Part shown: positions 15,833 to 24,100 of the stretch, piece after piece
Position numbering within the stretch: position 1 is the first letter of the stretch
How the letters are laid out: each line of letters opens with the position of its first letter
From: Desulfosarcinaceae bacterium
GTDB taxonomy: Bacteria; Desulfobacterota; Desulfobacteria; Desulfobacterales; Desulfosarcinaceae
DNA length: 38,779 nt
Assembly: GCA_030066015.1 (NCBI GenBank)
Contig: JASJCL010000042.1
Location: 1 to 38,779 of the forward strand
Direction: 5' to 3'
Notes under the pieces: generated by a model
The model's input: only the letters and a program-made list of their open reading frames with translations
What the model was told of the DNA's origin: nothing
The model's database searches: none
Made by a program: the position numbers and the translations under genes

Positions 15833-17671
15833 TTAGCCGTTCCCCTTCGCCTTCTTTTGCCGCAGGGTGTGCCGTTTGGACATGCTGAGAACCGTTTTGC
15901 GCATCCGAATGGACAGGGGGGTCACCTCGACCAGTTCGTCGGCACGGATGAAATTGATCGCCTGCTCCAGGGTGAGGGGCTTGATGGGAGAGAGCACCAC
16001 GGCGTCGTCCTTGCCGGCGGCGCGGATGTTGGTGAGCTTTTTCTCCTTGCAGGCATTGACGTTGAGGTCGCTGTCGCGGTTGTGCTCGCCGATGATCATC
16101 CCCTCATAGACCGGCTCCCCGGGCTGAACGAAGAGATGGCCGCGGGGCTCGAGGTTGAAGAGGGCGTAGGGCACGGCTGCGCCGCTGCGGTCGGCCACGA
16201 TGGAACCGGTGAAGCGGCTGGGGAAATCGCCCCGATAGGGGCCGTAGCCGTCAAAATAGGCGTTGAGGATGCCGGTGCCCTTGGTGTCGGTGAGAAACTC
16301 GTCCCGCAGGCCGATGAGGGCCCGCGAGGGGGCCGAGAACTCGATCCGCACCCGACCGGTACCGTTGTTGACCAGATTGGTCATCTTGGCTTTGCGCAGG
16401 GCGAGCTTCTCGGTGACCACCCCCAAAAAGGCCTCGTCGCAATCCACGAAGAGCTTCTCCATGGGCTCGAGCCGCTGGCCCCCTTCCTGGCGGTAGATCA
16501 CCTCGGGGCGCCCTACGCAGAACTCGTACCCCTCCCGCCGCATGGTTTCGATGAGGATGGCCAGTTGAAACTCGCCACGGCCCTTGACCAGCACGGTGTC
16601 GCGCTCGGCGGTCTCCTCGGTCTGTATCGCCACGTTGCTGAGGGTCTCCTTCTGGAGGCGCTCGCGCAGCTTGCTGGACTGAACGTATTTGCCCTCCCGG
16701 CCCCCCAAGGGCGAGTTGTTGATGGTGAAGCGCATGCTGACGGTGGGCGCGTCAACGGTGAGACGCGGCAGGGCCATGGGGGCGTCGGCGGTGCAGATGG
16801 TGTCGCCGATGTGAATGTTGTCGGCGCCGGCCAGAATGGCGATGTCGCCGCTGTCCACGCCATCGGTGGGGGTGAGGCGCATTCCCTCGTAAATTTGCAG
16901 CTTGGTGACCTTGAGGGGGCGGGGCCGGCCGGACTCGTCGATGAAGACCAGGTTCTGATTGGCCTTGGCCTGCCCATTGCTGAGGCGTCCGATGGCCAGA
17001 CGGCCCAGGTAGTCGCTGTAGCCCAGGTCGGAGACCAGCATCTGCAGCGGTGCCTCGGGGTCGAAGGCGGGCGGTGGAATTTCCCGCACGATGGTATCCA
17101 GGAGAAGATGGAGGTTCTCTCCTTGCGTGGCCAGGTCGGCCTGGGCGATGCCGTCGCGGCCGATGGCGTAGAGCAGAGGGAACTCCAGTTGCGCTTCGGT
17201 GGCGTCCAGGTCGATGAGCAGGTCGTAGATCTCGTCCAGAACGGCTTCGGGACGGGCGTCTTTGCGGTCGATCTTGTTGATCACCACGATGAGGGTCAGG
17301 TCCCGCTCGAGGGCCTTTTTCAGGACGAAGCGGGTTTGGGGCAGGGGCCCTTCGCTGGCGTCCACTAGGAGAATGGCGCCATCCACCATGGAGAGGGCGC
17401 GCTCGACTTCACCGCCGAAGTCGGCGTGGCCGGGGGTATCGAGGATATTGATCTTCACCTCGCGCCAATTGATGGCGCAGTTCTTGGCGGCGATGGTGAT
17501 CCCCCGCTCGCGCTCCAGATCCATGGAATCCATGAGCCGTTCGTCCAGCTGTTGACCCGGACGGAAGACCCCGCTCTGGGTAAACATGGCGTCCACCAGG
17601 GTGGTCTTGCCATGGTCGACATGGGCGATGATGGCGATGTTGCGAATCTGCTGATTATATCGTTTGGGCAT
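15833..17671 (-). CDS. typA: Translational GTPase TypA/BipA
   Basis: The 612-residue protein belongs to the elongation factor G-like family. The N-terminal G domain is complete: P-loop HVDHGKTT at residues 17-24, switch region [25 protein letters not shown], and NKIDRKDA. The later domains include the family-specific C-terminal part ([37 protein letters not shown]). TypA/BipA binds ribosomes and aids 50S assembly and growth under stress, especially cold. The length fits the family (about 600-615). An upstream extension of the frame was dropped because GAGGGAAGCCAG precedes the ATG at 17671 and the conserved N-terminus [17 protein letters not shown] starts there. The gene stands alone, converging with the sensor kinase. 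Confidence 0.97.
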   Translation of the reverse strand: MPKRYNQQIRNIAIIAHVDHGKTTLVDAMFTQSGVFRPGQQLDERLMDSMDLERERGITIAAKNCAINWREVKINILDTPGHADFGGEVERALSMVDGAILLVDASEGPLPQTRFVLKKALERDLTLIVVINKIDRKDARPEAVLDEIYDLLIDLDATEAQLEFPLLYAIGRDGIAQADLATQGENLHLLLDTIVREIPPPAFDPEAPLQMLVSDLGYSDYLGRLAIGRLSNGQAKANQNLVFIDESGRPRPLKVTKLQIYEGMRLTPTDGVDSGDIAILAGADNIHIGDTICTADAPMALPRLTVDAPTVSMRFTINNSPLGGREGKYVQSSKLRERLQKETLSNVAIQTEETAERDTVLVKGRGEFQLAILIETMRREGYEFCVGRPEVIYRQEGGQRLEPMEKLFVDCDEAFLGVVTEKLALRKAKMTNLVNNGTGRVRIEFSAPSRALIGLRDEFLTDTKGTGILNAYFDGYGPYRGDFPSRFTGSIVADRSGAAVPYALFNLEPRGHLFVQPGEPVYEGMIIGEHNRDSDLNVNACKEKKLTNIRAAGKDDAVVLSPIKPLTLEQAINFIRADELVEVTPLSIRMRKTVLSMSKRHTLRQKKAKGNG

Positions 17672-18127
17672 CTGGCTTCCCTCGTTTTCGATGATTGAGC
17701 GCCGTCCCCACCCAGAGCGATCGCTTCCGACGGCGCGGCCCTGATAGCCTGTTTGGGCGCCGATGGCAAGGCTTTCTGTATCCTTATGGCCGCGCGTCTC
17801 GCCCAACGGCGGCCGCTTGCCACAAGTGGCCCCGGCAGCCGGGTGGCCATCGCCTGCCCGCCATCCATTTCAGCACTCAAGTTTTCCCTCAACGGTGACG
17901 ATATAGACAATATCGCCAGCGTCTCAGAATGAACGTCAGCCCTGATACGATCTCCCGGAACACCAGCCGCCGGCCTTTCTCGCCGACGCGGCTATGCTGA
18001 ACGCTTTCCCGAATCCGCGCATCTGCCGTGCAAACCGTTTCGCTTTCTCGTCCTCGCGTCGCGACATCATCGCCCCAGGCGGTGGTCGCCGGTGCCGCAA
18101 ATAGGGCGCCATGCACCAGGAGGGATC
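17672..18127. other. Divergent intergenic region upstream of typA
   Basis: About 456 bases without a supported gene lie between typA (minus) and a small secreted ORF (plus). The only clear structure is the inverted repeat CGATAT-AGACA-ATATCG at 17899-17915. Open frames on both strands in this stretch lack ribosome-binding sites and recognisable content. Confidence 0.5.
17899..17915. promoter_or_regulatory. Inverted repeat CGATAT-N5-ATATCG
   Basis: Two perfect 6-base arms, CGATAT and ATATCG, flank AGACA in an otherwise GC-rich divergent intergenic region. The local AT-richness suggests a promoter or operator, but no −35/−10 pair with good spacing was recognised. Confidence 0.35.
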
Positions 18128-18403
18128 ATGAGTAGACAGCGCTTTTGTGTTGCGTTGGTAGCCGTGACGATGGCCGCCTTCATCCTGCTCTTCAGCCTGC
18201 TTCTCGTCGGAGCGGCGGAGGCGGCCGGATGCCAACCTCCCCGCGCCCTGGCCCTTGTTGCGCCGCCGGCCGTCGTTACTGTCCAGGCCGCCCCCGCGAA
18301 CGCCGGCGAGATTGCCCTGGCCGTTGAAGGCGGCCGCAAGCGGTGTCTGCCAAACGGATGCCGCGCTTCGCGGCCACCTGCGGCACCAGCGTGCACGCGC
18401 TGA
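18128..18403 (+). CDS. Small secreted or membrane-anchored hypothetical protein
   Basis: A 91-codon frame opens with MSRQRFCVALVAVTMAAFIL, a convincing signal peptide or membrane segment (residues 6-33) ending in GAAEAAGC. The mature part is rich in alanine and proline and has four cysteines (AGC, KRC, NGC, PAC). AGGAGGGATC directly before the ATG is an excellent ribosome-binding site and the main argument for a real gene. I recognise no family. The AEAAGC boundary could be a signal peptidase I site; it is not a standard lipobox. It precedes the thioesterase gene by 191 nt on the same strand. A chance frame in GC-rich DNA remains possible. Confidence 0.5.
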   Translation: MSRQRFCVALVAVTMAAFILLFSLLLVGAAEAAGCQPPRALALVAPPAVVTVQAAPANAGEIALAVEGGRKRCLPNGCRASRPPAAPACTR

Positions 18404-18594
18404 CCCGCCGACACGAACCAGTCTGCCGGATCCCCCGCCGTTACCGCTTTCACCCCCTACCGATGGACCATCCCGGACGTTCGCCGGGGAAGGTTTTCAT
18501 TTGCCATCAAAACCGCTATACAGCCCAAAGCGCGCCTCTGGTCGCGCCGATCACCCGCGTACCATCTACGATGATCCATCAACGAGGAGTCCGC

Positions 18595-19068
18595 ATGAGC
18601 GCTGCCACGCCGAACTGGAACGCTGTCTTGGAGCAGGTGCGCGATGTCTACGAACGTCTGCCCTTCAACGAACTTCTGGGCCTCAAAGTGGATCATCTCG
18701 AGCGACAGCGGGCCGGTTTCCGTTTCGCCAAGCGGGAAGCGCTGGTGGGGAACTTTATCCAGGGGATTCTACATGGAGGGGTCATATCGGCCGTGCTGGA
18801 CACCACCGGCGGTATGATGGCCACGGTCTCCGCACTCGGTCGGATGCTGGAAAACGGCTGCAGCCGGGAGGAGATGGCGGCCAATTTCGCCCGCATCGGT
18901 ACCATCGACATGCGGGTCGACTACCTGCGCCCCGGCCGGGGGGATCGCTTCCGTTCCACCGCCACCCTCATGCGGGCCGGCAGGTCGGTGGCGGTCACCC
19001 GCATGGAGCTGACCAACGAAGCAGATGCGCTGATCGCCGTGGGAACCGGCGCCTACAAGATCGGCTGA
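18595..19068 (+). CDS. Hotdog-fold thioesterase, YigI/PaaI-like
   Basis: The 157-residue protein has the 4HBT hotdog pattern: LPFNELLGLKVDHLERQRAG, then the active-site helix ILHGGVISAVLDTTGGMMA (residues 59-77), then DMRVDYLRPGRGDRF and a final strand ALIAVGTGAYKIG. The length and the HGG-x6-DTTGG motif match acyl-CoA thioesterases of the YigI/PaaI group, which hydrolyse medium- or long-chain acyl-CoA. The frame is open well upstream, but AACGAGGAGTCCGC precedes the ATG at 18595 and the conserved region begins after it. The stop is only 9 nt from the convergent rsgA stop. The substrate is not determined. Confidence 0.85.
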   Translation: MSAATPNWNAVLEQVRDVYERLPFNELLGLKVDHLERQRAGFRFAKREALVGNFIQGILHGGVISAVLDTTGGMMATVSALGRMLENGCSREEMAANFARIGTIDMRVDYLRPGRGDRFRSTATLMRAGRSVAVTRMELTNEADALIAVGTGAYKIG

Positions 19069-19077
19069 ACCCCGCCC

Positions 19078-20148
19078 TCACCGTCGGTTGCGCTTGTTCT
19101 GCATCACCGCCTTGACCATCTTCCCGAAGCGTTTGTCTCGGCGTCGCTTCTCCAGATAGGACGCCTCGTGATGGGCCGTTTCCCGCTGCAATTTGAGGTA
19201 GTTTTCGTAGCGCTTCAGCTGGATCACGCCGGCATCCAGCGCCGCCCGAACGGCGCAGCCGCTCTCCACCGTGTGGGTGCAGTCGCCGTAGCGGCACTGC
19301 TCGCCGAGTGCGTCGATCTCGTCGAAGACGGCAGCGATGCCCTTGCCTGCATCGATGTGTCCCAACTCGCGCATCCCGGGCGTGTCGATGAGGAGGGCCC
19401 CCCCGGGCAATCGGATCAACTCGCGGGCGGTGGTGGTGTGGCGCCCCTTGCTGTCCCGCTCCCGAACCGACCGGACGGCATGGGCATCGGTTCCCAAGAG
19501 GCGGTTGAGCAGGCTGGTTTTGCCCACGCCTGAAGAGCCGAGCAGACAATAGGTCCGGCCTGGCGCCAGATGGGACCACAGGTGGGCCATCTCAGCGGGC
19601 GACTGGTTGCTGAAGCTGTCCATGGGAACCCGGGGCAGGGCTTGCTGGGCGGTGCGCATGTGCGCTGCGAGGGCGTCGGCGGACACTAGGTCGCGCTTGC
19701 TATAGAGCACCAGGGGTTGGATCCCCCCCTGGTGGACCATCACCAGGTAGCGTTCCAGACGGCGCAGATTGAGGTCTCTGTCGAGGCTCTGGACGATGAG
19801 GGCGGTGTCGATATTGGCGGCGATGAGTTGGCGCGCAATCTTTTTACCCGCTGTTTTGCGCTGCAGCAAACTCTTGCGGGGCAGCAGCTGGTGGATGATG
19901 GCCAGGCTGGGGTCACAGACCTGGACCAGGGCCCAGTCGCCCACGGCGGGCAGGTCCAGGGCCGAGGTGGCCGCGTAAGCCAGTTTGCCCGTCATCTCGG
20001 CGGGGATCGCCCGGTGACCGTCGTGGATCAGGAAGCTGTCCCGGCCGCGGGTCAGGATGCGGGCCGGCACCCACGCCGGATCGGGGGCGGGGGCATCCAC
20101 TGGGAGCCGGTAGCTGTCGTCGAAACCGAGGGCACTGAGATCCGTCAT
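19078..20148 (-). CDS. rsgA: Ribosome small-subunit-dependent GTPase RsgA (YjeQ)
   Basis: The 356-residue protein has the circularly permuted GTPase order of RsgA: an N-terminal OB-like domain, then G4 (SKRD, 150-153), then P-loop GSSGVGKT (204-211), switch KGRHTTTARE and G3 DTPGMRELG (255-258). The zinc knuckle follows with C285, C290, H292 and C298 (CRYGDCTHTVESGC), and the tail is basic (KRNRR). RsgA helps late 30S subunit maturation. The usual G4 motif is NKxD; here the asparagine is serine, which could alter guanine recognition. The ATG overlaps the stop of the upstream epimerase gene by 4 nt (ATGA), so the two are probably translated together. Confidence 0.95.
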   Translation of the reverse strand: MTDLSALGFDDSYRLPVDAPAPDPAWVPARILTRGRDSFLIHDGHRAIPAEMTGKLAYAATSALDLPAVGDWALVQVCDPSLAIIHQLLPRKSLLQRKTAGKKIARQLIAANIDTALIVQSLDRDLNLRRLERYLVMVHQGGIQPLVLYSKRDLVSADALAAHMRTAQQALPRVPMDSFSNQSPAEMAHLWSHLAPGRTYCLLGSSGVGKTSLLNRLLGTDAHAVRSVRERDSKGRHTTTARELIRLPGGALLIDTPGMRELGHIDAGKGIAAVFDEIDALGEQCRYGDCTHTVESGCAVRAALDAGVIQLKRYENYLKLQRETAHHEASYLEKRRRDKRFGKMVKAVMQNKRNRR

Positions 20149-20948
20149 TTCGCTTGCGCTTTCCAGAGGCGGTCCAGCAGCCGACGGCTGGCGGACAGCT
20201 CCTCCTTGTCTTCGCTGAAAATCTCCAGGGTGATCGTGTCGTCATAGCCCAGAGCGGCCAACCGCTTGAGGATCATCTCCAGGGGCAGGGTGCCGGCACC
20301 CAGGGTCAGGTGGCTGTCGCCATACCCGTCGTTGTCCGAGAGGTGCACGTGGCCGATGCGGTGGCCACAGCGATCGAGAAAGGCCGTCAGGCGCCGTCCG
20401 GCCAGATCGCCGATGTGGGCGTGGGCGGCGTCGAAGGTCAGCATCAGGTCGGGGAACTGGTCGAGCAGGCCGGCGAACTGCGCCGCTTCGAGGAAGGGGC
20501 TCACCCGGGGGAACATGTTCTCCAGGCAGAGGGGAATACCCAGGACGGCCGCATGGGCGACGAAGCGGTGCAGGGCGTCCCCGGCCCGCTCCAAGGCCGT
20601 GGTCTGCACTAGGCGGGCCATCCCCATGATGCTGCTGGGATGCAGCACTATCTTGCGTGCGCCCAGCTCCGCGGCGGTGTCCATGGATCCCAGAACCTCC
20701 TCGATGGAGGCCTGCCGAATGCTGTCGGTGAGGTCGGCGGTGCTCACGAAGGTGGGCATGTGGCAGACCAACCCCAAGCCGTGGTCGTCCAAAAGGGCGC
20801 GGATCGTCGGGCGCTGGGCGCTCAGCAAGCGGTAGTGGGCCTGGGGAGGATCCATGGCCAGCTCAAGATAGTCGAAGCCCAGGGCGGCGATCTGTTCGAT
20901 CTCCATGGCGATTGGCCGAATGGGGAAGTTCATGGCGCCGTATTGCAT
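20145..20948 (-). CDS. Sugar phosphate isomerase/epimerase family protein (AP endonuclease 2-like TIM barrel)
   Basis: The 267-residue protein begins MQYGAMNFPIRPI, after GAAGGGAGCCCGC. It shows the metal-binding strands of xylose-isomerase-like barrels: LGFDYLELAMD, VCHMPTF, KIVLHPSS, LCLENMFP (metal-ligand Glu), TFDAAHAHIG (Asp/His ligands), IGHVHLSDNDG (His) and ITLEIFS (final Glu). Members of this superfamily include sugar epimerases, hydroxypyruvate isomerase, myo-inosose dehydratase and endonuclease IV. Sequence alone does not identify the reaction here. It is translationally coupled to rsgA, an unusual partner, and divergent from the double uvrA gene. Confidence 0.85.
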   Translation of the reverse strand: MQYGAMNFPIRPIAMEIEQIAALGFDYLELAMDPPQAHYRLLSAQRPTIRALLDDHGLGLVCHMPTFVSTADLTDSIRQASIEEVLGSMDTAAELGARKIVLHPSSIMGMARLVQTTALERAGDALHRFVAHAAVLGIPLCLENMFPRVSPFLEAAQFAGLLDQFPDLMLTFDAAHAHIGDLAGRRLTAFLDRCGHRIGHVHLSDNDGYGDSHLTLGAGTLPLEMILKRLAALGYDDTITLEIFSEDKEELSASRRLLDRLWKAQAK

Positions 20949-21175
20949 GCGGGCTCCCTTCGAAAGGCGTTCCATCCTTGCATCGTCGATGCCTGATATC
21001 GTTTCGGGCCACGCCGGTCAAGGTGGGGGGTCCGGTTTCGGCCGCTCCCAACCGTACCCCCGCTGGCGGGGCGCCTGTAGCGACCCATTGAGATTTGAGC
21101 GGTGATGCTTAGGTTTTGCTCCAGCACGGGAGCCTCTCCCCATCGTCCTGACGCTGAATCGAGATCGGAATTTCC

Positions 21176-24100
21176 ATGACCCCGAACAAACCGCCCGCCT
21201 GCGAGACGATTGCCATCCGCGGCGCCCATCAGAACAATCTCAAGCACATCGATGTGGACCTTCCCCTGGGCCGTTTCACCGTCATCACCGGTGTCAGCGG
21301 CAGCGGCAAATCCTCTCTGGCCTTCGACACCCTCTATGCCGAGGGGCAGCGGCGCTACGTGGAGACCTTCTCGCCCTATGCACGTCAGTTCATGGACCGC
21401 ATGGACCGCCCGCGGGTGACCGAGATTCAGCGGGTACCGCCGGCCATCGCCATCGACCGCAAAGATCCGGTGCGCACCTCCCGCTCCACCGTGGGCACAA
21501 TGACCGAGGTAACCGATTACGTCAAGCTGCTCTTCGCCCGGTTGGGCGTGCTCCACTGCTGCCGCTGCCAGCGGCCCGTGGCGAGCGACAGCCCGGGCCA
21601 GATCTGGGACTGGCTCCAGACACTGCCCGCCGGGCAGGAGGTGCGCATCGGCTTCCCCTTCGCCTGCCTCGAGACCGGCGGTGCGGATGATGCGGCGCAG
21701 CGTCCGACAGCCAAGACCCTTGCCCAGATGGGGTTCGACCGGCTGCTGGCAGAGGGCCGGATTCAGCCGCTGGCGGCGTGGCGGCCGCAGAAGGACCAGA
21801 CCCAGGTGGAGGTCCTGGCCGACCGCTTCCTCTTGGGCAAGGCGTCCCGGGAACGGGTCTTCGATTCGCTGGAGCTGGCCTTTCGCTTTGGCGACGGCCG
21901 CCTGACGGTCCACCCGGTTAACGGCGACGGCCAGCCGCAGCCCTTCTCCCAGCGGCTGGCATGCGCCACCTGCGACATCGCCTACGCCCCGCCCCAGCCC
22001 AATCTCTTCTCTTTCAACAGCCCCATTGGCGCCTGCGATCAGTGCCGCGGTTTCGGCCGCACCATCGACATCGACCTCGACCTCATCATTCCCGACCCCA
22101 GTCGCTCCCTCACGCAGGGCGCCATCAAACCGTTCGGCGGTGCGGCCGACGGCAAGATGGAGTACGATGATCTGGTGGCCTGCTGCCGACGTCTCCGGAT
22201 CCCCATGACAACGCCCTTCGCCAAATTGTCCCGGGGTCAGCGGCAGGCCATCATCGACGGGGATGATGACTACTACGGCGTCCGCGGCTATTTTCGTTGG
22301 CTGGAGGGGCGCAGCTACAAGATGCACGTACGGGTCTTTCTCTCCCGCTACCGCAGCTACGACACCTGCACCGCTTGCGGGGGGACCCGCTTCAAGCCCG
22401 AGACGCTCCTCTACCGCCTGGCGGGCAAGACCATCGCCGAGCTTTACGCCCTGGACGTGGGCGACGCCCGCGCCTTTCTCCACACCCTGGGCAGCCAGCC
22501 CCTCGACGAAGCGGCCCGCATGATTCTCGAAGACGTCCTGGCCCGCCTCGATTTCCTCTCCGATGTGGGCCTGGACTACCTGACCCTGGACCGCCAGTCG
22601 CGCACCCTCTCGGGGGGCGAAGTCCAGCGGGTCTCCCTGGCCGCCGCCCTGGGGTCGGCCCTCACCCAGACCCTCTACATCCTCGACGAACCCAGCATCG
22701 GCCTGCATCCCCGCGACAACCAGCGCCTGGTGGGCATCCTGAAAAATCTCCGCCGGCGGGACAACACCGTGGTGGTGGTGGAACACGACCCGGCCATCAT
22801 CACCGCCGCCGACCACCTCCTCGACCTGGGGCCGGCGGCGGGTGAGGGCGGTGGGCGCCTGCTCTATCAGGGTCCCCCGGCCGCCGTGGGCGACACCCTC
22901 ACCGGCGCCTACCTGCGGGGCGAGCGTGCGATCCCGGTCCCCGACAAGCGTCGCCGGCCCCGCAAAGGACACCGGTTGGTCGTTCGGGCGGCTGCGGCCC
23001 ACAACCTGCAAAGCATCGACGTGGCCATTCCCTTGGGGATGCTGGTGGCCCTCACCGGGGTCAGCGGCAGCGGCAAGTCCACCCTGGCCGAAGAGATCCT
23101 CTTCAAGGCCCTGGCGCGCCTCAAGGGGTCGGGATTGGAGCGGCCCGGCGCACATGGGCAGATCGAGGGTGCCGAGAAGATTCAGGCCGTGGAGCTCGTG
23201 GACCAGCGGCCCATCGGCCGGACCCCCCGGGCCAACGTGCTGACCTACACCAAGGCCCTCGACGCCATCCGCAAGCTGCTGGCCGCCACCGCATCTGCTC
23301 AGGAGCGCGGATTGACGCCCAAACATTTCTCCTTCAACGTCACGGGCGGCCGCTGCGAGGTGTGCAAGGGGGACGGGGTGGAGAAGATCGAGATGCAGTT
23401 TCTCTCCGACGTCCACGTGGCCTGCCCCGCCTGCAGGGGCAAGCGCTTCAAACCCGAGGTCCTGGCGGTGACCTACGCGGGAAAGGGGATCGACGCCATT
23501 CTCCAGCTCACGGTGGATGCGGCCGTGGCGTTTTTCGCCGATCAGCCCCGCATCGTCGACGCGCTCAAGCCCCTCCAGCGGGTGGGGTTGGGCTATATCC
23601 GACTGGGACAGCCCATCTCCACCTTCTCCGGCGGCGAGGCCCAGCGCCTGAAACTCTCCCGCCATCTGGGGGTCGGCAAGCGTGGTCAGGGGCGGCGCCT
23701 CCTGATCTTCGACGAGCCCACCACCGGGCTGCATTTCGAAGATATCCGCATCCTCCTGGACGCACTGCAGTCTCTGGTGGCAGCAGGGCACTCGGTGCTC
23801 GTCATCGAGCACAACCTGGACATGATCAAGGCGGCCGACTGGGTCATCGATCTGGGCCCTGGCGGAGGACCGGCCGGCGGTCGCATCGTGGCCGCCGGAC
23901 CGCCGGAGACGATCTGCGCCGAAAAACGCTCCCACACCGGACGCCATTTGGCGCCGGCCCTGGCCGCCGCCACCTACCTCGAATTCGCCAACGCCGCAGC
24001 GGTGCGGCAGCCGTCCGACCGGTATGGATCGACCACCAACGGCGTCATTGCGGTCAAGGGCGCCCGCGAACACAACCTCAAGGCGATCACCACCGCCATC

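Noticed and set aside
15857-17368. A 503-codon plus-strand frame opposite typA
   Set aside because: It is antisense to an unmistakable translation GTPase and has the typical shadow composition (Gly/Val/Asp/His).
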